Shown: piece by piece, positions 54,052 to 62,650 of the stretch
How the letters are laid out: every line of letters starts with the position of its first letter
How positions within the stretch are numbered: position 1 is the stretch's first letter
Assembly: GCF_048263515.1 (NCBI RefSeq)
Contig: NZ_JBLXEC010000002.1
Coordinates: 186,001-250,000, forward strand
DNA length: 64,000 nt
Direction of reading: 5' to 3'
DNA from: Marinovum sp048263515
Lineage (GTDB): Bacteria; Pseudomonadota; Alphaproteobacteria; Rhodobacterales; Rhodobacteraceae
Notes under the pieces: generated by a model
What the model was told of the DNA's origin: nothing
Databases searched by the model: none
What the model saw: only the letters and a program-made list of their open reading frames with translations
Made by a program: the position numbers and the translations under genes

Positions 54052-55347
54052 TCAGAGGTCCGGGTAGATCGGGAAGCGTTGGCAGAGCGCCTCGACCTCG
54101 GCCTTGACCTTGGCCTCGACCTCGCTGTTGCCTTCTTCACCATTGGCGGCCAGCCCGTCGACCACCTCGATGATCCAGTCGGCGATCTGGCGGAACTCGG
54201 CCTCGCCGAAGCCGCGGGTGGTGCCGGCGGGCGAGCCCAGGCGGATGCCCGAGGTCACGGTGGGCTTTTCCGGGTCGAACGGCACGCCGTTCTTGTTGCA
54301 GGTGATATGCGCGCGGCCCAGCGCCTTTTCGGTGGCATTGCCCTTCACACCCTTCGGGCGCAGATCGACCAGCACGACGTGGGTGTCGGTACCATGGGTC
54401 ACGGTATCCAGACCGCCCTTGATCAGCTGGTCCGACAGCGCCTGGGCGTTCTTGATCACCTGCTGGGCATAGGTCTTGAACTCGGGGCGCAGCGCCTCGC
54501 CAAAGGCCACGGCCTTGCCGGCGATGACATGCATCAGCGGGCCGCCCTGGATGCCGGGGAAGATCGCCGAGTTGACTTTCTTGGCGATCGCCTCGTCATT
54601 GGTCAGGATCATGCCGCCGCGCGGGCCGCGCAGGGTCTTGTGGGTGGTGGTGGTGGCCACATGGGCATGCGGGAAGGGCGAGGGATGCTCGCCCGCAGCT
54701 ACCAGACCGGCGAAATGCGCCATGTCGACATGCAGCAGCGCGCCCACCATGTCGGCGATCTCGCGCATCCGCTTGAAGTCGATCTGGCGCGGAATGGCCG
54801 AGCCGCCAGCGATGATCAGCTTGGGCTGGTGCTCCTTGGCCAGGGCTTCGACCTGGTCGTAGTCGAGCATGTTGTCCTGCTTGCGCACGCCGTATTGCAC
54901 CGCGTTGAACCATTTGCCCGACTGGTTGGGCCGGGCGCCATGGGTCAGGTGACCACCGGCGTCGAGGCTCATGCCGAGGATGGTGTCGCCGGGCTGGATC
55001 AGCGCCTGGAACACACCCTGGTTGGCCTGCGAACCGGAGTTCGGCTGAACGTTGACGTACTCGCAGCCAAAGAGCTGCTTCGCGCGTTCGATGGCCAGGT
55101 TCTCGGCGACGTCGACCCAGTCACAGCCACCGTAGTAGCGCCGGCCCGGGTAGCCCTCGGCGTATTTGTTGGTGAGCACCGAACCCTGGGCCTCCGTCAC
55201 CGCGCGGCTGACGATGTTCTCGCTGGCGATCAGCTCGATCTCGTTGCGCTGGCGACCCAGCTCGCCGGTGATCGCGCCGAACAGCTCGGGGTCGCGCTCG
55301 GCGAGGGGTTGGGAAAAGAATCCCTGGTCTTTGACGGTGGCATCCAT
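54052..55347 (-). CDS. glyA: Serine hydroxymethyltransferase
   Basis: A 431-residue PLP enzyme converting serine and tetrahydrofolate to glycine and methylene-tetrahydrofolate. IELIASENIVSRAV and YAEGYPGRRYYGGC are the N-terminal substrate signatures. The PLP lysine is in HVATTTTHKTLRGPRGG. The length is standard. A canonical terminator follows. No glycine riboswitch is seen upstream. Confidence 0.98.
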   Translation of the reverse strand: MDATVKDQGFFSQPLAERDPELFGAITGELGRQRNEIELIASENIVSRAVTEAQGSVLTNKYAEGYPGRRYYGGCDWVDVAENLAIERAKQLFGCEYVNVQPNSGSQANQGVFQALIQPGDTILGMSLDAGGHLTHGARPNQSGKWFNAVQYGVRKQDNMLDYDQVEALAKEHQPKLIIAGGSAIPRQIDFKRMREIADMVGALLHVDMAHFAGLVAAGEHPSPFPHAHVATTTTHKTLRGPRGGMILTNDEAIAKKVNSAIFPGIQGGPLMHVIAGKAVAFGEALRPEFKTYAQQVIKNAQALSDQLIKGGLDTVTHGTDTHVVLVDLRPKGVKGNATEKALGRAHITCNKNGVPFDPEKPTVTSGIRLGSPAGTTRGFGEAEFRQIADWIIEVVDGLAANGEEGNSEVEAKVKAEVEALCQRFPIYPDL

Positions 55348-55513
55348 GGGCTGGCTCCTTGGGCAAGCAAAGTCTTGGCGCGTTTCCTAATGCAAAGCGG
55401 TGGCGACGAAAAGCCGGGAAAGCGACGCCAAGGCCCGTAGGTGCGGCACCGCTGGCCTTGTCGGGGAACTTGTGGTTCTTTCGGAAACGGTGCGACAGGC
55501 AAGGAAACCCGAC

Positions 55514-56275
55514 ATGACGCTCAGAATCGCCTTTTGCGCCTCGAACGCGCCGATTGCGCAATCGGCCAAGGCGGCGCTGAGCGCGCGCTACGGCGATCAT
55601 GCCGAGCAGGGGGCGGACGTGATCGTGGCGCTGGGCGGCGACGGTTTCATGCTGCAGACCCTGCACCGGACCGAGACCAACCCGGCGCCGGTCTACGGGA
55701 TGAACCGCGGCACCGTCGGCTTTCTGATGAACGCCTACGGCGAGCAGGGGCTGATCGAACGGCTGACCGCGGCGCAGGAAGAGGTGATCAATCCGCTGTC
55801 GATGCAGGCCACCTGTCTCGACGGCACGCTGCACCACGCTCTGGCGATCAACGAGGTCTCGCTTCTGCGCGCCGGCCCGCAGGCGGCGCGGCTGCGGATT
55901 TCCGTCGACGGCAAGGTGCGGATGCCCGAGCTGGTCTGCGACGGGGCGCTCCTGGCGACGCCGGCGGGCTCGACGGCCTACAATTTCTCTGCCCATGGCC
56001 CGATCCTGCCGATCGGTTCTGACGTGTTGGCGCTGACGGCGATGGCGGCCTTCCGCCCCCGGCGCTGGCGCGGGGCGCTTCTGCCCAAGACCGCCGAGGT
56101 CGTCTTCGAGGTGCTCGATCCCGCCAAGCGCCCGGTGATGGCCGAGGCTGATGCCCGCGCGGTGCAGGACGTGATCAAGGTCGAGATCCGCTCGGAGCCG
56201 GCGATTGCCCACCGCATTCTGTTCGATCCCGGCCACGGGCTGGAAGAGCGGCTGATCCGCGAGCAGTTCGTCTGA
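55514..56275 (+). CDS. nadK: NAD kinase
   Basis: A 253-residue ATP-NAD kinase. The GGDG motif is in VIVALGGDGFML (about residue 41), and the second signature is LLATPAGSTAYNFSAHGPIL. It makes NADP from NAD. ATG 55514 after AAGGAAA gives the standard N-terminus. It is divergent from glyA with a 166-nt spacer. Confidence 0.96.
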   Translation: MTLRIAFCASNAPIAQSAKAALSARYGDHAEQGADVIVALGGDGFMLQTLHRTETNPAPVYGMNRGTVGFLMNAYGEQGLIERLTAAQEEVINPLSMQATCLDGTLHHALAINEVSLLRAGPQAARLRISVDGKVRMPELVCDGALLATPAGSTAYNFSAHGPILPIGSDVLALTAMAAFRPRRWRGALLPKTAEVVFEVLDPAKRPVMAEADARAVQDVIKVEIRSEPAIAHRILFDPGHGLEERLIREQFV

Positions 56276-56375
56276 CCGGGGGGCGCGCGTCCCGGACCTC
56301 TGGCGCGCCACCTGATAAGAAGCGCTCACGTCCCGGACTTGATCCGGGACCTCCCCCTCAGCCACAGGAGCCTTA
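56276..56375. repeat. Spacer with GATC-type inverted repeat
   Basis: Contains GTCCCGGA-N5-TCCGGGAC at 56330-56350, immediately before the larger element. A half copy (GTCCCGGACCTC) lies at 56289. No gene was recognised. Confidence 0.65.
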
Positions 56376-56533
56376 GCCGCGCCATCGCCGACCCGCGGGG
56401 TGGCGATCTACCAGTCGTTCTGTAGCGCTTTATCCCTGACAATTCCGAAGATGATCGGAGCGACGCTCCCCGGTCCAACAAATCGCCGCCCCGGGGGGCG
56501 GGTCGGCGATGGCGCGGCGGCCTGCGGCCTTGA
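56376..56533 (+). repeat. Inverted-repeat intergenic element, copy 4
   Basis: Perfect 21-bp arms at 56376-56396 and 56498-56518 begin GCCGCGCCATCG and end CGATGGCGCGGC. The core has GTTC, AGCGCTTTATCC and GAGCGA in the same order as copy 3. GGCCTGCGGCCTTGA follows the right arm. The 417-nt nadK-crp gap has no gene. Confidence 0.82.
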
Positions 56534-56589
56534 TTCCGCGCTTCGGAGTTTTTGCAGTGTGGCGTGTTGCCGGCCGGGCTGGCATGGCG

Positions 56590-56665
56590 CACCGCAGTCC
56601 CGGACGTGATCCGGGACCTCTTGCCTGTACAAACCGAGTTGAGGCCCCGGATCAGGTCCGGCGCG
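56590..56665. repeat. Further GATC-type inverted repeats
   Basis: GTCCCGGA-N5-TCCGGGAC at 56597-56617 and a degenerate CCCCGGATCAGGTCCGG near 56643. They end 30 nt before the crp-like stop. Confidence 0.65.
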
Positions 56666-56692
56666 CGACGCACACTAAGGCACAGGCAAGCG

Positions 56693-57382
56693 CTACTGCG
56701 CCCGCTCCGCCAGCATATCCGGCGCGATCAGGATCAGCTCGCGCCCGTCGCGTCGCAGCATGCCTTCCGATTCCCAAGCGCGGATCTGGCGGTTGACCGT
56801 CTCGCGGGTCAGGCCGGCCATGTCGCCCAGATCGGATTGCGACACCGAGGGCGTCAGACGATAGCCGCCGGGCTCTTCCACCCCCCAGCGATCGAACAGC
56901 CCGATCAGCACCTTGGCCAGCCGCGTGCCGCCATCGGCGGTCGACAGATCGGCCAGCGCCTCGGTCGTGGCCTGCAGCTTGCGGCAGAGATCGGCGATCA
57001 GGCCCAGCGTGGTGCGCGGATGCTGGGTGAGAAAGGACATCAGCACCGTGCGATGCAGCATCCGCCCGGTCACGTCATTGGTGGCCACCGCATCCGCGGT
57101 CCGGTCACTGCCCAGCAGCACAGCCATCTCGCCCACCGAATCACCGGGGCCGAGATGCGCGACGATCGAGCGGTTGCCCGCCGCCGAGGTCAGGCTGATC
57201 TCGACCCGGCCGGTCTCGATCAGCATCATGGTCTCGCCGGGGCTGTCCTTGGAAAAGATCACCTTGCCGCTGTGATAATGGCAGGGCTTGGACATGCTGA
57301 GCAGCGTGCCGCGCTCCTTTTGAGTGAGCGCGCCGAGAATCAGGCTTTCCCTGCTGGCGATATCGCGAAATTTCAACGTCAT
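56693..57382 (-). CDS. Crp/Fnr family transcriptional regulator
   Basis: A 229-residue regulator with an N-terminal cyclic-nucleotide-binding fold (GKVIFSKDSPGETMMLIETG, GDSVGEMAVLLGSDRTADA) and a C-terminal helix-turn-helix. The recognition helix TRETVNRQIRAWE carries the RExxxR pattern of CRP. There is no FNR-type cysteine cluster. GEMAVLLGSDRTADA approximates the cAMP phosphate cassette but is not a perfect match. A perfect TGTGA-N6-TCACA site lies in its upstream region, suggesting autoregulation. Confidence 0.9.
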   Translation of the reverse strand: MTLKFRDIASRESLILGALTQKERGTLLSMSKPCHYHSGKVIFSKDSPGETMMLIETGRVEISLTSAAGNRSIVAHLGPGDSVGEMAVLLGSDRTADAVATNDVTGRMLHRTVLMSFLTQHPRTTLGLIADLCRKLQATTEALADLSTADGGTRLAKVLIGLFDRWGVEEPGGYRLTPSVSQSDLGDMAGLTRETVNRQIRAWESEGMLRRDGRELILIAPDMLAERAQ

Positions 57383-57491
57383 ATAAACTGAGTTAAACCT
57401 GTCCGAACCTCAATGATCCGGACTTCATCACTTCCTACTTCTGAACTTTGCGTTAACAAATCCCCGCAGGGAAACACTATATTGGCATGGA

Positions 57492-57507
57492 TGTGATCTG
57501 AATCACA
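57492..57507. promoter_or_regulatory. CRP-type site TGTGA-N6-TCACA
   Basis: A perfect TGTGATCTGAATCACA dyad lies 110 nt upstream of the crp-like gene. On the minus strand TATAGT (57476-57481 complement) is a -10 candidate; the site then overlaps the -35 region. That position fits repression of its own promoter. Confidence 0.85.
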
Positions 57508-57768
57508 GATTTTGCGGCGCAAAAAGTGAATCTTCGTCGGGTGTTCGTCAGGGTCGGTGTCTCACCATAGTTACCAAAGCCTTTTCCTTCCTGAGCTTGG
57601 CGGCGCGCACCCCTATCCCTCTCGTCATTTCCGGGAGGGCCCGATCGCGCGGGGGACGGACGAGTGAGTGACGTCCGTCCTTCCGCCGATCACCCGCACA
57701 AGGAGGTCTGGCGCCCATTTGGCGCAGGTCTGGTACCTCTTCGCGCGCTCACAAGTCGTTGGACTGCA
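57508..57768. other. Gene-free stretch with strong hairpin; possible small RNA
   Basis: No credible gene is seen. GGACGGACG-N9-CGTCCGTCC (57654-57680) and GCGCC-catttGGCGC (about 57712) are strong hairpins upstream of a bidirectional-looking terminator. A plus-strand non-coding RNA ending at 57805 is possible but unproven. Confidence 0.35.
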
Positions 57769-57805
57769 CAAAGCCGCCCGGATTACCGGGCGGCTTTCTA
57801 TTTGT
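57769..57805 (-). terminator. prpE terminator, possibly bidirectional
   Basis: AAAGCCGCCCG-gattac-CGGGCGGCTTT, a perfect 11-bp stem 18 nt from the prpE stop. The plus-strand side also has TTTCTATTTG, so it may terminate both ways. Confidence 0.85.
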
Positions 57806-57815
57806 GCCGAGGGGC

Positions 57816-59705
57816 CTACTTCGCATAGCCCAGCGTCTGCAGCGCCGCCTTGATCTCGTCGAGGATAGCGGGATCGTCGATCGTGGCGGGCATCTTGTAG
57901 TCGGCGCCATCGGCGATCTTGACCATGATGCCGCGCAGGATCTTGCCGGAGCGGGTCTTGGGCAGCCGGTCGACCACCACCGCCAGCTTGAAGGCCGCCA
58001 CAGGCCCGATCTTTTCGCGCACCAGCTTGACCACCTCGGCGCAGATCTCCTCGGGCGTGCGGCTGCAGCCGGCGTTCAGGCAGAGAAAGCCCACCGGCAG
58101 CTGCCCCTTGAGCTGATCGGTCACGCCGATCACCGCGCATTCGGCGACGTCGGGGTGGCCGGCCAGAACCTCTTCCATGCCGCCGGTCGAGAGCCGGTGA
58201 CCGGCGACGTTGATCACGTCATCGGTGCGCGCCATGATGTAGAGATAGCCGTCCTCGTCGATCATTCCGGCGTCGCCGGTCTCGTAATAGCCGGGGTAGG
58301 TGGTGAGATAGCTCTTGCGGTAACGATCCTCGGCGTTCCACAGCGTCGGCAGGGTGCCCGGCGGCAGCGGCAGCTTGACGGCGATGGCGCCCAGCTCGCC
58401 GCGCGGCATCTCGCGGCCGCCCTCGTCGAGGATCTGCACGTCATAGCCGGGCATGGCGACCGAGGGCGAGCCGATCTTGACCGGCAGCGGCTCGATCCCC
58501 ATCGGGTTGGCGGCAATGGCAAAGCCGGTCTCGGTCTGCCACCAGTGGTCGATCACCGGCACGCCCAGCTTGTCCTGCGCCCAGATGATGGTGTCGGGAT
58601 CGGCGCGCTCGCCGGCAAGGTAGACGGTCTTGAGCGAGGACAGATCGTAGTCCTTGATCAGGTCGCCCTGCGGATCCTCGCGTTTGACCGCCCGGAATGC
58701 TGTCGGCGCGGTGAAGAAGCTCTTGACCCCGTGGTCCTGGATCACCCGCCAGAAGGTGCCGGCATCGGGCGTGCCGACCGGCTTGCCCTCGAAGACGATG
58801 GTGGTGTTGCCGTGGATCAGCGGCCCGTAGCAGATGTAGCTGTGGCCCACGACCCAGCCGACATCCGAGGCCGCCCAGAAGACATCGCCGGGATCGACGT
58901 TGTAGATGTTCTTCATCGTCCAGTTCAGCGCCACCAGATGGCCGCCGGTGTGGCGCACCACGCCCTTGGGCGCGCCGGTGGTGCCGGAGGTGTAGAGGAT
59001 ATAAGCCGGGTGATTGCCTTCGACCGGCACACAGTCCGCCGGGGTGACGCCCTCCTGGCAGGCCTGCCAGTCGTGGTCGCGGCCTTCGGTCAGCGGCGCA
59101 ACCTCTTGCTCGCGCTGCAGAATCACGCAGAAGTCGGGCTTGTGGCGGGCCAGTTCGATGGCACCGTCGAGCAGGGGTTTGTATTTCACCACCCGGCCGG
59201 GCTCGAGCCCGCAGGAGGCGGCGATGATCGCCTTTGGCGTGGCATCGTCGATCCGCACCGCAAGCTCGTTGGCCGCGAAGCCGCCAAAGACCACCGAGTG
59301 GATCGCGCCAAGCCGGGCGCAGGCCAGCATCGCCTCCAGCGCTTCGGGCACCATCGGCATGTAGATGATCACCCGGTCGCCCTTTTCGATTCCCTTGGCG
59401 CGCAGCGCGCCGGCCAGCCGCGCGACCCGCTCCTGCAGCTCGGAAAAGGTAATCTTCTGCTGGCTGTCGGTGATCGGGCTGTCATGGATGATCGCCACCT
59501 GGTCGCCGCGCCCGGCCGCGACATGGCGGTCGACGGCGTTCCAGCAGGTGTTGACCCGGCCATCGGCAAACCATTCGTAAAGATCGCCACCCTTGTCGAA
59601 CAGCGCCTTGCTCGGCGGGGTGTCCCAGTCGATGGCCTGGGCGGCCTGCATCCAGAAAGCTTCGGGATCGGCCTGCCAGCTCGCGTAAACATCCTTGTAT
59701 GCCAT
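57816..59705 (-). CDS. prpE: Propionyl-CoA synthetase
   Basis: A 629-residue adenylate-forming synthetase. Length and VRIDDATPKAIIAASCGLEP plus GRVVKYKPLLDGAIE mark it as PrpE rather than acetyl-CoA synthetase. The P-loop is YILYTSGTTGAPKGVV; HWWQTETG and KTRSGKILRG hold the specificity and catalytic-lysine motifs. It converts propionate to propionyl-CoA, feeding pccAB and the mutase. The promoter region carries TTTGCAAA elements, as in pccB. A strong terminator follows. Confidence 0.94.
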   Translation of the reverse strand: MAYKDVYASWQADPEAFWMQAAQAIDWDTPPSKALFDKGGDLYEWFADGRVNTCWNAVDRHVAAGRGDQVAIIHDSPITDSQQKITFSELQERVARLAGALRAKGIEKGDRVIIYMPMVPEALEAMLACARLGAIHSVVFGGFAANELAVRIDDATPKAIIAASCGLEPGRVVKYKPLLDGAIELARHKPDFCVILQREQEVAPLTEGRDHDWQACQEGVTPADCVPVEGNHPAYILYTSGTTGAPKGVVRHTGGHLVALNWTMKNIYNVDPGDVFWAASDVGWVVGHSYICYGPLIHGNTTIVFEGKPVGTPDAGTFWRVIQDHGVKSFFTAPTAFRAVKREDPQGDLIKDYDLSSLKTVYLAGERADPDTIIWAQDKLGVPVIDHWWQTETGFAIAANPMGIEPLPVKIGSPSVAMPGYDVQILDEGGREMPRGELGAIAVKLPLPPGTLPTLWNAEDRYRKSYLTTYPGYYETGDAGMIDEDGYLYIMARTDDVINVAGHRLSTGGMEEVLAGHPDVAECAVIGVTDQLKGQLPVGFLCLNAGCSRTPEEICAEVVKLVREKIGPVAAFKLAVVVDRLPKTRSGKILRGIMVKIADGADYKMPATIDDPAILDEIKAALQTLGYAK

Positions 59706-59799
59706 GGTATCCTCCTCCGGCGATTGCTTCGGGGATACGAGAGCGCCCGCCCTCCGGGCAAGACGCTTGGCGCTATCAGCGTCAGATTATCGCGCTTTC

Positions 59800-59887
59800 T
59801 TTGCAGAAGCGGCGCTCGTAGCCTGCAAATTTTTGCAAACTCCATTATCTTTGCGGGGATTTCCGCCGATCCTGACGGGTTTGCAAA
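59800..59887 (-). promoter_or_regulatory. TTTGCAAA elements upstream of prpE
   Basis: TTTGCAAA is perfect at 59832-59839 and 59880-59887, with partial matches at 59800-59807 (TTTGCAGA) and 59822-59829 (CCTGCAAA). They lie 95-185 nt upstream of prpE. Spacing differs from the N4 arrangement at pccB. Confidence 0.72.
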
Positions 59888-60010
59888 GTCTGGAAGAATT
59901 TCGACATGCCGGATGTCGAATCCAGCCGCGCGGCGCGGGCGACTCGCTGGCATAGAGGGGAAACGGCACGGCGCGGTGCCGGGCCTGTATTGAGAGAAGG
60001 TCGTGTTGCC

Positions 60011-60067
60011 ATGGGCGACAAGAAGCAAAAGCCGGTGAAGGCTGGCGACAAGACAACCAAGAAGTAA
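60011..60067 (+). CDS. Lysine-rich 18-residue peptide
   Basis: ATG at 60011 opens MGDKKQKPVKAGDKTTKK and a TAA, preceded by GAGAGAAGG at 59992-60000 and followed 15 nt later by a perfect 11-bp terminator. The transcript is on the plus strand between divergent prpE and convergent maeB. Eight of eighteen residues are Lys. It may be a translated small protein or a small RNA with incidental coding. Function unknown. Confidence 0.5.
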   Translation: MGDKKQKPVKAGDKTTKK

Positions 60068-60082
60068 TTTCAGCAAGCTTGT

Positions 60083-60114
60083 CCGTGCCGCCCCCGTGGG
60101 CGGCACGGCGTTTT
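60083..60114 (+). terminator. Strong plus-strand terminator
   Basis: CCGTGCCGCCC-ccgt-GGGCGGCACGG followed by CGTTTT. The stem has 11 perfect GC-rich pairs. The T-run is on the plus strand only, so it ends the short transcript rather than maeB. Confidence 0.85.
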
Positions 60115-60130
60115 ACGCGTGGCGCAGCGC

Positions 60131-62413
60131 TCAACCGTATTGCGCCACCGGCGTGCCGGCGATGGCCGCCATGTTCAACAGCCCGCGCGCGGTGATCCCG
60201 GGCGAGACCACATGCGCCCGGTTGCCCATGCCCATCAGGATCGGGCCCACTTCCAGCCCGCCGGCCTTCATCTTGAGGATGTTGCGCACGCCCGAGGCCG
60301 CATCGGCATGGCCGAAGATCAGCACGTTGGCCGCGCCATCCAGCCGCGCGCCGGGCAGCAGACGCTCGCGCAGCTCCGGGTCCAGGGCGGCGTCGACGTT
60401 CATCTCGCCCTCGTACTGGAAATCGGTGTCCATCGCGTCGAGAATGCCAATCGCCTCGCGCAGGCGCTTGCCGGACCCCTCGGCCTGGTTGCCGAACTGC
60501 GATTGCGAGCAGAAGGCGATGCGCGGCTCGACCCCGAAGCGGCGGGCGTGACGGGCAGCGCCGATTGCCACCTCGGCCAGCTCCTTGGGCGAGGGCAGGG
60601 ACCAGACATGGGTGTCGGCCAGGAACAGCGGCCCGTCCTCGAGGATCATCATCGACAGCGCGCCATGCGGGCGATAGGTCTCGTTGCCCAGCACCTGGGT
60701 GACATAGTTCAGATGCCAGCGAAACTCGCCGATGGTGCCGCAGATCAGGCTGTCGGCCTCGCCGCGATGCACCATGACCGCGCCGATGGCGGTGGAATTG
60801 GTGCGCATCACCGCGCGGGCCACATCTGGCGTGACGCCGCGCCGCGCCATGATCTGGTGATAGGTGCCCCAGTAATCGCGATACCGCGGGTCGTTTTCCG
60901 GGTTCACGATGTCGAACTCGCGGCCGGGGCGGATGTTGAGCCCGTGACGCTCGCAACGGGTCTCGATCACCTCGGGACGGCCGATCAGGATCGGCTTTTC
61001 GGTGGTCTCTTCGAGGATCGCCTGGGCGGCACGCAGCACCCTTTCATCCTCGCCCTCGGCAAAGACGATGCGGCGGCTGGCGGTGGCGGCGGCATGGAAG
61101 ATCGGCCGCATCAGCAGCGCAGACTTGAAGACGCTGGCGTTGAGCTTGTGCTTGTAGGCCTGCATGTCCTCGATCGGGCGGGTGGCGACGCCGGTCTCCA
61201 TCGCGGCCTTGGCCACGGCGCTGGACACCACGGCCGACAGGCGCGGGTCGAACGGCTTGGGGATCAGGTAGTCGGCCCCGAATGTCAGGTCCTCGCCCTG
61301 ATAGGCGGCGGCCGCCTCGGCGCTGGTGGTGGCCCGGGCCAGCGCCGCGATCCCCTCGATGCAGGCGATCTGCATCTCGTCGTTGATCTCGGTCGCGCCG
61401 ACGTCCAATGCCCCGCGGAAGATGAAGGGGAAACACAGGACGTTGTTGACCTGGTTGGGGAAATCGCTGCGCCCGGTGGCGATGATCGCCTCGGGCTGCA
61501 CCGCGCGGGCGGCATCCGGCATGATTTCCGGCGTCGGGTTGGCCAGCGCAAAGATGATCGGCGCCTTGGCCATTTTCGCGGCCATCTCGGGCGTGAGCAC
61601 GCCGGGGCCGGAGAGGCCGAGGAACATATCGGCGCCTTCGATCACCTCGTCGAGCGTCCGCTTGTCGGTCTTCTGGGCGTATTCCGCCTTCTGATCGGTC
61701 ATCTCTTCGGTGCGGCCCTCGTAGACCACGCCCTTGATGTCGCAGAGCCAGACGTTCTCGCGCTTGACCCCCAGTTTCAGCAGCATGTTGAGGCAGGCGA
61801 TGCCCGCCGCGCCGCCACCGGTCGAGACGATCTTGATGTCCTCGAATGTCTTGCCGGCGACGCGCAGCGCGTTGGTCGCGGCGGCCCCCACCACGATGGC
61901 GGTGCCGTGCTGGTCGTCGTGGAAGACCGGGATGTTCATCCGCTCGCGGCAGAGCTTTTCGACGACAAAGCATTCCGGCGCCTTGATGTCCTCGAGGTTG
62001 ATGGCGCCGAAGGTCGGCTCCAGCGCGCAGACGATATCGGCCAGCTTCTCGGGATCGGTCTCGTTGACCTCGATGTCGAAGCAGTCGATGCCGGCGAACT
62101 TCTTGAAGAGCACCGCCTTGCCCTCCATCACTGGTTTCGAGGCCAGCGCGCCGATGTTGCCAAGCCCCAGCACCGCGGTGCCGTTCGACACCACCGCCAC
62201 CAGGTTGCCCCGTGCGGTGTAGCGCGCAGCATTGCTGGCCTCGGCCTTGATTTCGAGACAGGCCTCGGCCACGCCGGGCGAATAGGCGCGGGCCAGGTCG
62301 CGGCCATTGGCGAGCGGCTTGGTGGCGCGCACCTCGAGTTTGCCCGGCTTGGGGTGCTCGTGATAGAAAAGGGCCGCCTCGCGCAGCGTCTCCTGGGCTT
62401 TGCTGTCGGTCAT
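60131..62413 (-). CDS. maeB: NADP-dependent malic enzyme, hybrid with phosphotransacetylase-like domain
   Basis: A 760-residue hybrid malic enzyme. The first ~430 residues carry the malic domain (RDLARAYSPGVAEACLEIKA, VFHDDQHGTAIVVGAAATNA) and the NAD-binding GGGAAGIACLNML. The rest resembles phosphate acetyltransferase (LMRPIFHAAATASRRIVFAE, NSTAIGAVMVHRGEADSLIC), which in MaeB has a regulatory rather than catalytic role. It decarboxylates malate to pyruvate with NADP+, supplying NADPH and draining C4 acids, including those made from propionate. Confidence 0.96.
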   Translation of the reverse strand: MTDSKAQETLREAALFYHEHPKPGKLEVRATKPLANGRDLARAYSPGVAEACLEIKAEASNAARYTARGNLVAVVSNGTAVLGLGNIGALASKPVMEGKAVLFKKFAGIDCFDIEVNETDPEKLADIVCALEPTFGAINLEDIKAPECFVVEKLCRERMNIPVFHDDQHGTAIVVGAAATNALRVAGKTFEDIKIVSTGGGAAGIACLNMLLKLGVKRENVWLCDIKGVVYEGRTEEMTDQKAEYAQKTDKRTLDEVIEGADMFLGLSGPGVLTPEMAAKMAKAPIIFALANPTPEIMPDAARAVQPEAIIATGRSDFPNQVNNVLCFPFIFRGALDVGATEINDEMQIACIEGIAALARATTSAEAAAAYQGEDLTFGADYLIPKPFDPRLSAVVSSAVAKAAMETGVATRPIEDMQAYKHKLNASVFKSALLMRPIFHAAATASRRIVFAEGEDERVLRAAQAILEETTEKPILIGRPEVIETRCERHGLNIRPGREFDIVNPENDPRYRDYWGTYHQIMARRGVTPDVARAVMRTNSTAIGAVMVHRGEADSLICGTIGEFRWHLNYVTQVLGNETYRPHGALSMMILEDGPLFLADTHVWSLPSPKELAEVAIGAARHARRFGVEPRIAFCSQSQFGNQAEGSGKRLREAIGILDAMDTDFQYEGEMNVDAALDPELRERLLPGARLDGAANVLIFGHADAASGVRNILKMKAGGLEVGPILMGMGNRAHVVSPGITARGLLNMAAIAGTPVAQYG

Positions 62414-62650
62414 CTCGATGTCCCCATGCGTGTTTGGTTTAGTTTAGCATTAAACTATCTCGTGGCGGAGGTTAATCCCCGGCCCGCCGATAACAGCTAT
62501 CGGTCAATCCTGTAAATCAGCTTAGCGATAACAGGGGCGTGCTGTCGCGGCTTTCGTCATTTTTCCGCCTTGGGCCGCACCACGTCACGCTTGCATCGCG
62601 CGGCGCGCGGCCCGATCATGACCGGTAGTCTTTTAACGAGGGGGTCTGTG
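62414..62650. other. maeB-cdd divergent intergenic region
   Basis: An AT-richer patch (GTTTAGTTTAGCATTAAAC, 62437-62455) lies just upstream of maeB and contains a GTTTA...TAAAC dyad that may be an operator. No gene was recognised. Confidence 0.4.

Noticed and set aside
57664..57828. GTG-initiated frame beginning SDVRPSADHPHKEV
   Set aside because: It reads through the terminator hairpin into the 3' end of prpE on the opposite strand, which a real gene would not do.
60119..62515. 798-codon plus-strand open frame antisense to maeB
   Set aside because: It mirrors maeB codons and has no family resemblance; maeB itself is unambiguous.
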